In this document: one piece after another, positions 55,283 to 64,000 of the stretch
How the letters are laid out: every line of letters starts with the position of its first letter
How positions within the stretch are numbered: the stretch's first letter is position 1
Origin: Brevibacterium pigmentatum
GTDB lineage: Bacteria; Actinomycetota; Actinomycetes; Actinomycetales; Brevibacteriaceae
Length of the DNA stretch: 64,000 nucleotides
Direction of reading: 5' to 3'
Assembly (NCBI RefSeq): GCF_011617465.1
Contig: NZ_CP050153.1
Coordinates: 3,162,001 to 3,226,000 of the forward strand
Notes under the pieces: generated by a model
What the model was told of the DNA's origin: nothing
Database searches by the model: none
Seen by the model: the letters and a program-made list of their open reading frames with translations, nothing else
Translations under genes and position numbers: made by a program

Positions 55283-56749
55283 TCAGCGGATGCGGATGTT
55301 GACCTGCTTGATCTGGGTGAACCCTTCGAGCATGCCTTCCAGCGATGCCTCTCGTCCGAAGCCGGAGGTCTTCATGCCGCCGTAGGACTGGCCGGGCAGC
55401 TGGCCGCCGCCCTGGTTGACCTGGACCCAGCCGGATTCGATCCGGTTGGCCATGGTCAGGGCCGCGTCGACGTCCTTGGTGAAGACGAAGGCCGCGAGTC
55501 CGAAGTCGGAGTCGTTGGCCATGTCGATAACCTCGTCGATGTCCTTCCACGGGATGACCGAGAGGACGGGGCCGAAGATCTCTTCACGGCTGGTCTGCCA
55601 GTCGTTCTTCGCCTTCGAGAAGATCACGGGCGCGTGGTAGAAGCCGGGTTCGCCGACTTCCAGCGAATCGGAGCCGTCATAGGCGATCTCGACGCCGTCC
55701 ATCGCCTTGCCCATCTCGATGTAGCTGGCGACCTGGTCGTACTGCTTCTGGTTGATGATGCAGCCGATGTCGGTGGACTCATCGCGGGGGTCGCCGACCG
55801 TCATCTTCGACACCGCGTCGACGAGCTTGGACAGGAAGTCGTCGTAGATGTCTTCGTGGAGGAACAGACGCGAGCCCATGGTGCACGACTGGCCCTGGCG
55901 GGCGAAGCGGGTCGACAGCAGCACCTGCTCGAGGGTGTCGTCATCGTTCGAGTCCGGGAAGATGATGTTCGGGGACTTGCCGCCGAGCTCCATCGACGAA
56001 TGCGCGAGTCGACCACCGGCCAGCTCGGCGACGTGACGGCCGACGCTCGTCGATCCGGTGAATGAGACCTTGTCGACGTCGGGGTGGACGTTGAGGGCCT
56101 CACCGATGACCGAGCCCTTGCCGGTGACGACGTTGAGCACACCGGCAGGGAGGATGTCGGCGATGATCTCGGCCATCTTGAGAATGGTCAGCGGTGCATC
56201 CTCGGCGCATTTGAGGACGATCGTGTTGCCGGCGGCGATCGCGGCAGGGGTCTTGAAGGCGGCGATCATCAGCGGCGAGTTCCACGGCAGGATGCCGGCG
56301 ACGACACCCAGGGGCACGCGCTTGGTGTACTGGAGCTGCTTGTCTCCGGCGGGCAGGGTGTTGCCCTTGACCTCACCGGCGACGCCGCCCATGTAGCGGA
56401 ACAGGTCGGCCAGGATGATCGTCTCCGGGCGAGCCTGGGTGCGGATCGCGTTGCCGGTGTCGATCGCGGTCAGCTGAGCGAGCTCCTCCGAAGCGGCCTC
56501 GAGAGCATCGGCGCAGGCCAGAAGCTTCTTCTGGCGCTCCTTGAACGGCAGGGCCGCCCATTCCGGGAAGGCCTTCCGCGCGGCCTTGACGGCACGGTCG
56601 GCGTCGGCGTCCTTGCCGTTGGGCACCTTGGCGATGACGACGTTGCGGTCGATCGGGGTGATGACGTCGGTGGTGTCGCCGTCAGCGGCATCGACCCACT
56701 CTCCGCCGATGAGCATCTTCCAGTTCTTGGCCTCTGGGAATTCCGACAT
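55283..56749 (-). CDS. Aldehyde dehydrogenase, betaine-aldehyde/phenylacetaldehyde type
   Basis: 488 residues. GILPWNSPLMIAAFKTPAAI, Glu in SMELGGKSPNIIFP and Cys in RQGQSCTMGSR are in place. The C-terminus GQLPGQSYGGMKTSGFGREA fits the betaine/phenylacetaldehyde dehydrogenase side of the family. Trp instead of the usual Phe at some sites does not affect catalysis as far as I can see. AAAGGA precedes ATG 56749. No partner enzyme is adjacent, so the substrate is open. Confidence 0.88.
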   Translation of the reverse strand: MSEFPEAKNWKMLIGGEWVDAADGDTTDVITPIDRNVVIAKVPNGKDADADRAVKAARKAFPEWAALPFKERQKKLLACADALEAASEELAQLTAIDTGNAIRTQARPETIILADLFRYMGGVAGEVKGNTLPAGDKQLQYTKRVPLGVVAGILPWNSPLMIAAFKTPAAIAAGNTIVLKCAEDAPLTILKMAEIIADILPAGVLNVVTGKGSVIGEALNVHPDVDKVSFTGSTSVGRHVAELAGGRLAHSSMELGGKSPNIIFPDSNDDDTLEQVLLSTRFARQGQSCTMGSRLFLHEDIYDDFLSKLVDAVSKMTVGDPRDESTDIGCIINQKQYDQVASYIEMGKAMDGVEIAYDGSDSLEVGEPGFYHAPVIFSKAKNDWQTSREEIFGPVLSVIPWKDIDEVIDMANDSDFGLAAFVFTKDVDAALTMANRIESGWVQVNQGGGQLPGQSYGGMKTSGFGREASLEGMLEGFTQIKQVNIRIR

Positions 56750-56971
56750 TTCGGTCCTTTCGTTCAACGATGAACTCCTTAGGCCGAGCATAACGCTTGG
56801 CAGTGACGCGCAATACACCGGTTCGGTAGGCGATCGCGCACACCCGATCTGCGCTGGATGCACATGCGCGCAGGGCCCTCACCGAGGCGGTGCTGCCGTT
56901 GTCTTCCGTCCTCACCGAGGCGAACGCGCTGTTCCTGTCCGACGTTTCGCTCCCCAGCACGGTGTATGGAG

Positions 56972-57033
56972 GATTGTTGGGTCGATCCACGGTGATTTCC
57001 TCGCTGAAATCACCGTGGATCGACCCAACAATC
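56972..57033. repeat. Perfect 27-bp inverted repeat
   Basis: Arms GATTGTTGGGTCGATCCACG... (56972-56998) and the exact reverse complement (57007-57033) flank CCTCGCTG. It stands between two divergent genes, about 95 bp before ung, so it does not terminate either of them. Confidence 0.9.
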
Positions 57034-57117
57034 ACGTCCGTGGCGGTTTCGCGGCCATGTCTCCGTCCCCGCCGACAGCCCCACCATCCCAGTACGACCT
57101 CGGCCGCAGGGCATGGC

Positions 57118-57123
57118 TACACT
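57118..57123 (+). promoter_or_regulatory. -10 box, leaderless start of ung
   Basis: TACACT lies 7 nt before ATG 57131, which decides between this start and the in-frame ATG at 57113. Confidence 0.55.
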
Positions 57124-57130
57124 CGTGCCC

Positions 57131-57832
57131 ATGACGTCGACGCCTCCGCTGACCGAGATCATGTCCCACGATTGGGCGAACGCCCTGGCCGGAGTGGAGG
57201 ATCGCATCCACTCGATGGGCGATTTCCTCCGCGACGAGAACGCCGCCGGCCGCGCCTACCTGCCCGCCGGAGACTTCGTCTTCCGCGCCTTCGCCGAGCC
57301 TCTGTCCGAGGTCAAGGTCCTCATCGTCGGTCAGGATCCCTACCCGACGCCCGGCCACGCCATCGGCCTGTCATTCGCCGTCGACCCCGAGGTCCGCCCC
57401 CTGCCGAGGTCACTGGGCAATATCTATAAGGAGCTCGAGTCCGATCTCGGCATCCCACCGGCCCAGCACGGGGACCTGCGGGCATGGTCACGGCAGGGAG
57501 TCATGTTGCTCAACCGCGCCCTCACCGTCTCCCCCGGCGAACCCGCGTCCCACCGCGGCAAGGGGTGGGAGGAGATCACGGAACGGGCGATCACCGCGCT
57601 GATCGAACGCGATCACCCGCTCGTCGCCATCCTCTGGGGCCGAGATGCCCGGAACCTCGCTCCCCTGCTGACATCGGGCACCGCCGAGGTGGCCATCATC
57701 GAATCCGCGCATCCGTCACCGTTGTCGGCCCGGCGGGGCTTCTTCGGCTCCCGCCCGTTCTCGCGCACGAATGATCTGCTCGCCCAGAAGGGCATCGAAC
57801 CGATCGATTGGGCCCTGCCGGATCAGGTCTGA
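57131..57832 (+). CDS. ung: Uracil-DNA glycosylase (family 1)
   Basis: 233 residues. The water-activating motif [20 protein letters not shown] and the Leu-intercalation motif [17 protein letters not shown] are intact. It removes uracil from DNA in base-excision repair. The start ATG 57131 is favoured by the -10 box 7 nt upstream. It converges on the ThrE-like gene with 24 bp between stops. Confidence 0.96.
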   Translation: MTSTPPLTEIMSHDWANALAGVEDRIHSMGDFLRDENAAGRAYLPAGDFVFRAFAEPLSEVKVLIVGQDPYPTPGHAIGLSFAVDPEVRPLPRSLGNIYKELESDLGIPPAQHGDLRAWSRQGVMLLNRALTVSPGEPASHRGKGWEEITERAITALIERDHPLVAILWGRDARNLAPLLTSGTAEVAIIESAHPSPLSARRGFFGSRPFSRTNDLLAQKGIEPIDWALPDQV

Positions 57833-57856
57833 GCCCGGATCCGGACTGAGCTCAGA

Positions 57857-59776
57857 TCAGGTCTGAATAGGGCCGGTCTCGGTCGCGTCTGCGGCTCCTG
57901 ATCCGCCGAGTCCACTCGACGCGGCCCCCGATCCGCCGGGACCGCCCGCCTGGGTTCCCGATCCGCCGGGACCACTCGACTGTGTCTTCGCCCCACCAGG
58001 CTGCACCGAGTCGATGACGGCGGTCGAAGTCTCGCCGCTGCGGACCTCCTCGACCTTCTCCTCGGCCGAACTCTGGCTCTTGAAGTTCTGGCTCTTGAGG
58101 TTCTTCAGCGGCAGCGCCAGATAGCTGCCGAGCACGGCGCCGACGGCGAGAGCCGCATTCGCCAGGATCGCGGTGAACAGCGAGGACAGACCCACGGCGA
58201 ATGAGACGTTCTCCGAGTCCGAGGCGATCTGATAGACAGCGGTGAAGATCGACAGCCCCTGCAGCAGGGTGTAGATGCCGGGAATCATGAGCACGATCGC
58301 CGGCGCTCCCAGCCGCAGCGCCAGCGGCCGGGACAGGAATCCAGTGACGGTGGCCGCCAGCAGACTGGCGAGCACATTGTCGATGTTCAGCAGCGTCAGC
58401 GACATCATCGTGATGTGCGAGGCGAGGCCGACGAGCGCCGCCGGCAGAATGAACCGGCGCCTGGCCGACATGGCCACGGCACCGGACATCGACACCACGG
58501 CCGCCGCGACCATCGACAGGATCGCCGTGACCACATGCGGACTCGTCTTCGGCACGAGGACTTCGATATGGCCGAGCCCGATGGCTTGACCGCACACGAT
58601 GCCCAGTGCGATTCCGGAGACGATGCCGGCCAGAGTCATGAACACCCCGACCAACCGTCCTGCCGCGGTAAGCGGGAAGTTCGTCAGCGCATCCTGAACC
58701 GCCGAATACAGCGACTGTGTCGGCAGCAGCAGCACGATTCCGGCCGCCACCAGGTACTGCGGAGAGTCGATGATCCCGACATCGCCGGCGATGGTGGCGA
58801 TGAGCGTCGCCGAGGCGGCCTGAAGCGCCGTGATGAAGAACGCCGGCAGGTGGGTGCGCCCGAGCAGCTTGCCGAGCTGGAAGACGACGATCGCCATCGT
58901 GATGCCCAAGGGCACTGCAATCGGCCCTCCGCCGAGCAGTAGGACGAGGGCACCGACCATGAAGCCCCAGGCACCGACGGTGAACCATTCGGGAAACGGC
59001 CGCCGCTGCGTCCGGATCGCGTCGAGACGGCTGCGTGCCTCATGGAATTCCAGACGTCCGTCGACGAGGTCGGTGACGAGCTTGTGCACCGAGGCGAGCT
59101 TCGCGAAATGCGTGGACTCACCACGGTTGACCCGCATCACCGTCAGCAGGCGTCCGTCCGAGGTCGAATAGTGCACGACGAGGGTGTTCGACGTCAGGTC
59201 CACCTCGACTGTGGCCAGGCCGCATGCGGTGCAGGCGGCAATGACGGAGACCTCGACATCGCTGGTGCCTGCACCTGCACGCATCATCATCGCCGCGATA
59301 TCAGCGGCGAGGTCGAGGATCATCCTGGCTTCGTCTTCGCTCGGCTCCTTCGCCTGCACGGGCGCCTGGTACGGGGTGCCTTTGAGTGCGGTGACGATAG
59401 GCACCGGCTGGGTGTTCTCCGTCGTGCCCGAGACGAGTTTGCCGACGGTGCGCCGGGCGACCCTCTGGGCGATGCGCTGGGACGCACCGCGGTGGTCGGT
59501 GCGGGGCTTCGACCGTCCGCCGCGTTCGGGCTTCGCCGCCTTCGCCGCCGCGGCCTTCGCAACGTCCTCCGGTTGGGGTTCCGGTGAGGATTCGCGCAGT
59601 TCGGCCAGTCGCTGCAGGCGAGTGCGCTCGAGCAGTTCGCGCAGAGCCTGGGATCCGGCCTCCGGATTGCCGCCCTCGACCGGCCCCGGGGACGAACCGC
59701 GGACGGGGCCCGGCTCGGTCGGATTCTCGACCCGAACCTCGGCGGTGGTGGCGTCTTCGAGTTCTCTGTCGCTCAC
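57857..59776 (-). CDS. ThrE-family threonine/serine exporter
   Basis: 639 residues. A hydrophilic N-terminal region (about 145 residues) and ThrE_1 domain with EARMILDLAADIAAMMMRAG and TSDVEVSVIAACTACGLATVE, several helices, then a ThrE_2 half (GAPAIVLMIPGIYTLLQGLS). The C-terminus is Gly/Ser/Pro-rich with GGSG repeats. Corynebacterial ThrE exports threonine and serine. The start GTG 59776 overlaps the amidohydrolase stop (GTGA). Confidence 0.88.
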   Translation of the reverse strand: MSDRELEDATTAEVRVENPTEPGPVRGSSPGPVEGGNPEAGSQALRELLERTRLQRLAELRESSPEPQPEDVAKAAAAKAAKPERGGRSKPRTDHRGASQRIAQRVARRTVGKLVSGTTENTQPVPIVTALKGTPYQAPVQAKEPSEDEARMILDLAADIAAMMMRAGAGTSDVEVSVIAACTACGLATVEVDLTSNTLVVHYSTSDGRLLTVMRVNRGESTHFAKLASVHKLVTDLVDGRLEFHEARSRLDAIRTQRRPFPEWFTVGAWGFMVGALVLLLGGGPIAVPLGITMAIVVFQLGKLLGRTHLPAFFITALQAASATLIATIAGDVGIIDSPQYLVAAGIVLLLPTQSLYSAVQDALTNFPLTAAGRLVGVFMTLAGIVSGIALGIVCGQAIGLGHIEVLVPKTSPHVVTAILSMVAAAVVSMSGAVAMSARRRFILPAALVGLASHITMMSLTLLNIDNVLASLLAATVTGFLSRPLALRLGAPAIVLMIPGIYTLLQGLSIFTAVYQIASDSENVSFAVGLSSLFTAILANAALAVGAVLGSYLALPLKNLKSQNFKSQSSAEEKVEEVRSGETSTAVIDSVQPGGAKTQSSGPGGSGTQAGGPGGSGAASSGLGGSGAADATETGPIQT

Positions 59777-61053
59777 GGCTCGCTGATGAGTGTCGGGCCG
59801 AGCGGGTCGGCGATGTGCGCGGTTCCTGAGGCGGCGTCGAAGTCGAAGACGCGACGGCCGGAGACGAAGACGATCTCGGCGCGAGAGTTGAGATCGAGCG
59901 GATCGCCCGACCAGATGACGATATCGGCGTCGCGGCCCACGGCCAGGGAGCCGAGGCGGTCGTCGAGGCCGAAGATCGCGGCGGGGTTGATCGTCAGCGC
60001 TTCGATGGCGACGACCGGGTCGAGCCCCTCCTTCACGGCCAGGGAGGCTTCGTGGATGAGGAAGTTGATCGGGATGACCGGATGGTCGGTGGTCAGCGCG
60101 ATGCGCACTCCCGCCTCGGCGAGGGAGGCCGCAGTGGCCAGGGTGCGGTCGCGCAGCTCGACCTTCGACCGGGTGGTCATCAGGGGTCCGAGGATGACGT
60201 CGATGCCCTTGGCGGCGATGTAGTCGGCGATCTTGTGGCCTTCGGTCCCGTGATTGATGACGAGGCGGTATCCGAATTCCTCGGACAGGCGGATGGCGGT
60301 GGCGATGTCGTCGGCGCGGTGGCAGTGCTGATCCCACGCGAGCTTGCCGTCGAGGACGTCGGCCAGGGTCTCCTTGACCAGATCCCGGTCGAACGGGGTG
60401 CCCTCGGCTTCGGCGTGAGCACGTTTGGCCTGGTAGTTCCGCGCGTCGACGAAGGCGTCACGGATGATCTTGACGGTGCCCATCCTCGTCGACGGGGTGA
60501 CCTTCTTCTCCCCGTACACGCGTTTCGGGTTCTCACCGAGCGCGGATTTCACGGACAGATCCTGCGTCACGAGCATCTCGTCGACGATCCGTCCCCAGGT
60601 CTTGAGGAAGGCGGTGCGACCGCCGATGGGGTTGCCGGATCCGGGCTTGATGAGCGCCGAGGTGACTCCCCCACGCAGCGCATCCTTGAATCCGAGATCG
60701 GCAGGGTCGATGCTGTCGAGCGCGCGCAGGCCCGCCCCATTGGGATCGGTCATCTCATTCGTATCGTCACCGGACCAGCCTTCGCCGTCCTCATGCACGC
60801 CGAGGTGGCCGTGGGCTTCGATGAAACCGGGCAGGACCCAGCGTCCGCCGGCATCGATGACCTCGGTGTCCGCTGGGAGGGAAGAGGCGTCGACAGCTCC
60901 GGGGGCCACCTCGGTGATGCGGCCGTCCCTGACGGTGAGCGTGCCCGATTCGATCGCCTCGGCGCGGTTGCCGGACGCATCGGCCACGGGCACGATCCGC
61001 GCATTCGTGATGACGAAATCTGTGGCTGCGGGGACCGGAACTGACCGATACAT
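59773..61053 (-). CDS. Metal-dependent amidohydrolase
   Basis: 426 residues. HxH-type metal site in GFIEAHGHLGVHEDG, a possible bridging Lys in ALIKPGSGNPIGGR, His ligands in WDQHCHRADDIATA and VINHGTEGHK, and the catalytic Asp in ALTTDHPVIP. The C-terminal GRDADIVIWSGDPLDLNSRA is typical of imidazolonepropionase/prolidase-like members. The substrate is unknown. Coupled to the ThrE-like exporter by a 4-nt overlap, so it could release an amino acid that is then exported; this is inference. Confidence 0.85.
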   Translation of the reverse strand: MYRSVPVPAATDFVITNARIVPVADASGNRAEAIESGTLTVRDGRITEVAPGAVDASSLPADTEVIDAGGRWVLPGFIEAHGHLGVHEDGEGWSGDDTNEMTDPNGAGLRALDSIDPADLGFKDALRGGVTSALIKPGSGNPIGGRTAFLKTWGRIVDEMLVTQDLSVKSALGENPKRVYGEKKVTPSTRMGTVKIIRDAFVDARNYQAKRAHAEAEGTPFDRDLVKETLADVLDGKLAWDQHCHRADDIATAIRLSEEFGYRLVINHGTEGHKIADYIAAKGIDVILGPLMTTRSKVELRDRTLATAASLAEAGVRIALTTDHPVIPINFLIHEASLAVKEGLDPVVAIEALTINPAAIFGLDDRLGSLAVGRDADIVIWSGDPLDLNSRAEIVFVSGRRVFDFDAASGTAHIADPLGPTLISEP

Positions 61054-61205
61054 TCTGCTCCTAGCGAGGGGGTCGGCGACGACGTCTGGCTGCGGTGTCG
61101 AGTCTACGCCACTCGATGTTTCCGCTCAGTGACCACAGGACTGTTCGACGCGTTGGCGAAGAGCCTGCGGCGGGGCGGATTCTCCCCTACTCCCCTCCCC
61201 AATTA

Positions 61206-61261
61206 CTACCTGACGGCGGCCCAGCAACCTGGCGCGAGGTAGCTGGGCCGCCGTCAGGTAG
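61206..61261. repeat. 56-bp palindromic element, family 1, copy C
   Basis: Arms CTACCTGACGGCGGCCCAG / CTGGGCCGCCGTCAGGTAG are a perfect 19 bp around a smaller ACCT/AGGT pair. It lies between divergent genes, 98 bp before the SGNH start region and 152 bp from the amidohydrolase start. Confidence 0.9.
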
Positions 61262-61295
61262 TTCTGGGGCGGAGGGGGCCGTGTCAGGCTCGGCG

Positions 61296-61345
61296 TATAG
61301 TCTGGGTGAGTCGCCCGAAGAGCACTGAATGAGTCGTCCGAAGAG
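61296..61345 (+). promoter_or_regulatory. Promoter and tandem repeat in the SGNH leader
   Basis: TATAGT (61296-61301) is a good -10 box. GAGTCGCCCGAAGAG (61308-61322) and GAGTCGTCCGAAGAG (61331-61345) are direct repeats 23 bp apart; the second runs into the ribosome site AGAAGGA. Confidence 0.5.
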
Positions 61346-61358
61346 AGAAGGATCCCTG

Positions 61359-62264
61359 ATGCTTGAGCCGATCACCTCCTACGTCGCCATCGGAGACTCG
61401 TTCAGTGAGGGGCTGATGGATTCCGATCCGCGCGCCGAGGACCGGTACCGCGGCTGGGCCGACCGGCTCGCGCTCATGCTCACCGAGTCGCCGGTGGGCA
61501 GCCCCGACCTGTCCTACGCCAATCTGGCCATCCGAGGCCGTCTGCTCGACCGCATCGTCGATGACCAGGTGCCGCAGGTGCTCGAGATGAAGCCGGACCT
61601 GGTGAGCCTGTGCGCCGGGGGCAATGACTGCCTGCGTCCGAAGGCCGATATCGATGCCCTGGCTGCGAAGTTCGAACGTGCTGTCATCGCCATGCGCGAG
61701 GCCGGCATCGAGGTGCTCATGTGCAACGGCTTCGATACCGAGTTCAGCTCCCCGCTCATCCGCGCGGTCCGTCCTCGAGTGGGTATCTACAACGCCCACC
61801 TGTGGTCGATTGCGCAGCGGCATGGCTGCCATATGGTCGATCTGTGGGGCCTGCGTTCGCTCTATGCTGCGGAGATGTGGGCCGACGACCGCATCCACCT
61901 GTCGACGAAGGGACACCACCTCGTCGCCGAGCAGGCTCTCGCCACACTGGAGAGCGGTCGCTCGCTGCCAGCCAAGGGCTTCGGGGTTCCTGCTCGTCCG
62001 ACGCGGGCGATACGCGAAGTGATGAGCGAGGAGTCTCGGTGGGCCCGCGAATACCTGGCCCCGTGGGTCGGTCGCCGACTGCGCGGGCAGTCCTCGGGTG
62101 ACGCCCTCGACCCGAAGCTGTCGGAGCTCACTCGCGTCCGCGACCTCGTCGAACGTTCTCGCGAGGTCGACCGTGCGCGTGATGCCGGCAATGCCAGTGC
62201 TGGCGGTGCTGCCGGACAGACCGACTCCGGTGAGGTGGACGAGCCTCGCGGTTCCGAAGGATGA
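61359..62264 (+). CDS. SGNH/GDSL-family hydrolase
   Basis: 301 residues. Block I SYVAIGDSFSEGL with the nucleophile Ser, the Gly block YANLAIRGRL, block III LCAGGNDCLRP with Asn, and block V DRIHLSTKGHHLVAEQ with Asp and His are all present. Likely an esterase or lipase acting in the cytoplasm, as no signal peptide is seen. ATG 61359 has AGAAGGA 7 nt upstream; the ATG at 61329 lies in the repeat. It overlaps the next gene by ATGA. Confidence 0.88.
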   Translation: MLEPITSYVAIGDSFSEGLMDSDPRAEDRYRGWADRLALMLTESPVGSPDLSYANLAIRGRLLDRIVDDQVPQVLEMKPDLVSLCAGGNDCLRPKADIDALAAKFERAVIAMREAGIEVLMCNGFDTEFSSPLIRAVRPRVGIYNAHLWSIAQRHGCHMVDLWGLRSLYAAEMWADDRIHLSTKGHHLVAEQALATLESGRSLPAKGFGVPARPTRAIREVMSEESRWAREYLAPWVGRRLRGQSSGDALDPKLSELTRVRDLVERSREVDRARDAGNASAGGAAGQTDSGEVDEPRGSEG

Positions 62265-63025
62265 GCGTCGAGTCCGTGCGCATTCCCGAGCTCTCGGCCG
62301 CCGGCGCCGAGGCGGTTCCGGCGTTCCGGCACGCCTACGGGGACGCCCCCGAGCAGTTCGTCGAGGTCTATGGTGACCCGGCCGCCGCCTCGGCGACGGT
62401 GATCTTCGTCCACGGCGGCTACTTCCGGCCGCGCACCGATCTTGCTCATTCTCGACCTCTGGCCCGAGCCCTGGCCGAGGCGGGAGTGCTCGTCGCATCC
62501 GTCGAATACCGAAGGCTCGGCGGTCAGCCGCTCCTGCTCGACGATGTCACCGCGGCCATCGAGTCGGTGTGCGCCGAACTGCCGCACTGGGGTGTCAGCG
62601 AACAGGCAAGGCAGAATCTGGTCGTCTCGGGCCATTCGGCCGGCGGCTGCCTCGTCCTCGCCTGGGCATCGCACCTGCCCGCACAGGGACCGCGCATCCG
62701 CCTGCGTCCTCTGGCGCCGGTGACAGATCTGTTCCGGGAAGTAGAGGGCCACCTCGGCGATGGAGCGGTCCTCGACTATATGGGCGCGCTCCCCGAGGAC
62801 GATCTGGAAGCCTACCTGCACCACGATCCCAGGTCACGGGCGGCGCTCATCCCTGCACGAGTCGATGTGCATTCGATCCATGGGGATGCCGATGCCACCG
62901 TCGACGTGGAATTCTCTCGTGTCTTTCCTGCCGCTCTGACAGAGCTGGCGGGGGCGAACCATGCCGATGTCATCGACCCCGATTCTCCGTACTTCGCGCA
63001 GGTGAGGGACCTCCTGCTCGGCTGA
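62261..63025 (+). CDS. Alpha/beta hydrolase, probable arylformamidase
   Basis: 254 residues. Oxyanion motif VIFVHGGYFRP, nucleophile GHSAGGCLVL, acid Asp in HGDADATVDVEF and His in GANHADVIDPDSPY. The HGGY/F motif and the GHSAGG elbow are those of eukaryote-type kynurenine formamidases. With tryptophan 2,3-dioxygenase encoded on the other strand just downstream, the natural guess is hydrolysis of N-formylkynurenine. It is translationally coupled to the SGNH gene. Confidence 0.75.
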   Translation: MSVESVRIPELSAAGAEAVPAFRHAYGDAPEQFVEVYGDPAAASATVIFVHGGYFRPRTDLAHSRPLARALAEAGVLVASVEYRRLGGQPLLLDDVTAAIESVCAELPHWGVSEQARQNLVVSGHSAGGCLVLAWASHLPAQGPRIRLRPLAPVTDLFREVEGHLGDGAVLDYMGALPEDDLEAYLHHDPRSRAALIPARVDVHSIHGDADATVDVEFSRVFPAALTELAGANHADVIDPDSPYFAQVRDLLLG

Positions 63026-63092
63026 CTTGCCGACAGCCCTGCATGCTGCGGGCCTAGGCGCAACGCGCCCTCGCGCTGGGACGGAGGGAAAA

Positions 63093-64000
63093 TCAGACTC
63101 CCCTGTCGCCGATGCCGGGTCCGTTCTCGATGCCGGTGCGGATGTCGAAGAGTTCGGGGAAGAACGTCAGGTCGAGCGCTTTCTGCAGGAATCCGACTCC
63201 GCTCGAACCGCCGGTTCCGCGTTTCATGCCGATGATCCGCAGCACCGTGCGCATATGCCGGTAACGCCAGAGTTGGAAGTTCTCCTCGAGGTCGACGAGC
63301 TCTTCGCAGCTCTCGTACTCCTGCCAATACTTCTGCGGGTTCTCATAGATGATTCGGAAGACGTCGCAGAGTTCCTCATCGAAGGTGTGGGCGACGGACT
63401 TGTCCCGGTCGAGGAGCCGCTGCGGCACCGGAAGTCCGCGGCGGGCCAGGCAGGCGAGGAATTCGTCGTAGATGCTCGGTTCCTCGAGGTACTTCTCCAG
63501 CGCCGCCCGCGCGTCTGGATCTCCGTCGAAGACCGGGAGCATGGCCCGGTTCTTGTTGCCGAGCAGAAACTCCACGGCCCGGTACTGCCAGGACTGGAAG
63601 CCGGAGGCACGGCCGAGTTGGTCGCGGAACCCGACGTATTCGCTCGGCGTCAGTGTTGCGAGCACGGACCACTGCTCGGTCAGGGTCTTCTGAATGTGCT
63701 TGACCCGGGCGATGCGCTTGAGCGCGGTCTGCAGCTCATCGTCGGCGATGAGCCGGCGGGCGTCGAGCAGTTCGTGGATGACGAGCCGGAACCACAGTTC
63801 CGTGGTCTGGTGCTGGATGATGAAGAGCAGCTCGTCATGATGCTCGGGGCTGCTGACGGGGTGCTGGGCGCCGAGGAGTCGGTCGAGGTCGAGATACGAC
63901 CCGTACGTCATCGAATCTTTGAGGTCGGTGTGGACCCCGGCTTCGAGGTCTCGTTCGTTCTTCTCTGCCGTCGTCCGAGCGTCGTCGCCCGGGCCGTGGT
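63093..64000 (-). CDS. kynA: Tryptophan 2,3-dioxygenase, N-terminus outside the window
   Basis: Haem enzyme that opens the indole ring of tryptophan to N-formylkynurenine. [20 protein letters not shown], then [20 protein letters not shown] (haem and substrate region with Arg), and [17 protein letters not shown] are family hallmarks; the haem-ligand His region is [15 protein letters not shown] through the C-terminal half. There is an ATG at 63911, but the frame stays open with family-like residues ([11 protein letters not shown]) to the window edge without a start codon, so the true start lies beyond 64000. The visible part is about 302 residues. Confidence 0.93.
   Translation of the reverse strand, partial: HGPGDDARTTAEKNERDLEAGVHTDLKDSMTYGSYLDLDRLLGAQHPVSSPEHHDELLFIIQHQTTELWFRLVIHELLDARRLIADDELQTALKRIARVKHIQKTLTEQWSVLATLTPSEYVGFRDQLGRASGFQSWQYRAVEFLLGNKNRAMLPVFDGDPDARAALEKYLEEPSIYDEFLACLARRGLPVPQRLLDRDKSVAHTFDEELCDVFRIIYENPQKYWQEYESCEELVDLEENFQLWRYRHMRTVLRIIGMKRGTGGSSGVGFLQKALDLTFFPELFDIRTGIENGPGIGDRGV

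Larger units (their letters stand above)
56750..57130. other. 381-bp divergent intergenic region upstream of ung
   Basis: It holds the leader of the aldehyde dehydrogenase, copies of the recurring word as TCACCGAGGCGG (56879-56890) and TCACCGAGGCGA (56912-56923), a perfect 27-bp inverted repeat (56972-57033) and the ung promoter. No gene is seen. Confidence 0.6.

Overview
The window is a dense, high-GC (roughly two-thirds G+C) chromosome segment of an actinobacterium. Gene content and order (galU / 5-formyltetrahydrofolate cyclo-ligase / FmdB / mscL; XPB helicase with its partner gene; serC near DUF3027; DUF3263 / LytR_C / groEL2) recall mycobacterial and micrococcal backbones. Protein style and repeated intergenic DNA make a Brevibacterium-like member of the Micrococcales my best guess, but that is inference. 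No phage, plasmid, CRISPR array or rRNA is seen. The only recognisable mobile DNA is one decayed IS110-type element.

Layout. 0-4.8 kb: a catabolic aldehyde dehydrogenase, a zinc alcohol dehydrogenase coupled to an MHS-type transporter, and an Imm5-like immunity protein. 5-11.6 kb: a long membrane protein, RimJ-type acetyltransferase and galU, divergent from 5-FTHF cyclo-ligase, then FmdB-type zinc ribbon protein, SAF-domain protein and mscL. 11.7-17 kb: a 1,636-residue helicase/nuclease-like protein whose catalytic motifs are all altered, then tRNA-Arg(CCU). 17-24 kb: tandem universal stress protein, HNH nuclease, NlpC/P60 hydrolase behind a large control region, DtxR, an aldehyde dehydrogenase and pdxH. 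24-25.1 kb: IS110 remnant. 25.2-36.5 kb: serC, an FAD oxidoreductase, DUF456, an MFS exporter, DUF3027, cold-shock protein, the XPB pair and an EamA transporter. 36.8-39 kb: CGNR-type regulator and two tandem paralogous membrane proteins. 39.2-44.3 kb: response regulator, histidine kinase and HtrA protease. 44.4-47.6 kb: WXG100 protein, then the PspA-PspAA-HtpX-PspAB envelope-stress set. 47.7-51 kb: S4 protein, membrane protein, TauE-like permease, DUF1707, SnoaL-like. 51.2-55 kb: groEL with CIRCE, cspA, LytR_C, DUF3263. 55.3-64 kb: aldehyde dehydrogenase, ung, ThrE-type exporter, amidohydrolase, SGNH hydrolase, a probable arylformamidase and tryptophan 2,3-dioxygenase, cut by the window end.

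Two blocks form a coherent envelope-stress theme: the two-component system with HtrA, and the Psp/HtpX set right after it. The last two genes suggest the kynurenine branch of tryptophan breakdown.

The most unusual content is not in the genes. Two families of palindromic intergenic repeats keep exact length and architecture while their arms change in compensating ways (56 bp, three copies; 64 bp, two copies). A perfect 27-bp inverted repeat lies upstream of ung. A GTTAC array with 22-bp steps lies upstream of the NlpC/P60 gene. A 12-mer (TCGCCGAGGCGG and close variants) recurs in many intergenic spaces on both strands. Many genes appear to start without a leader, with a -10 box 6-8 nt before the start codon.
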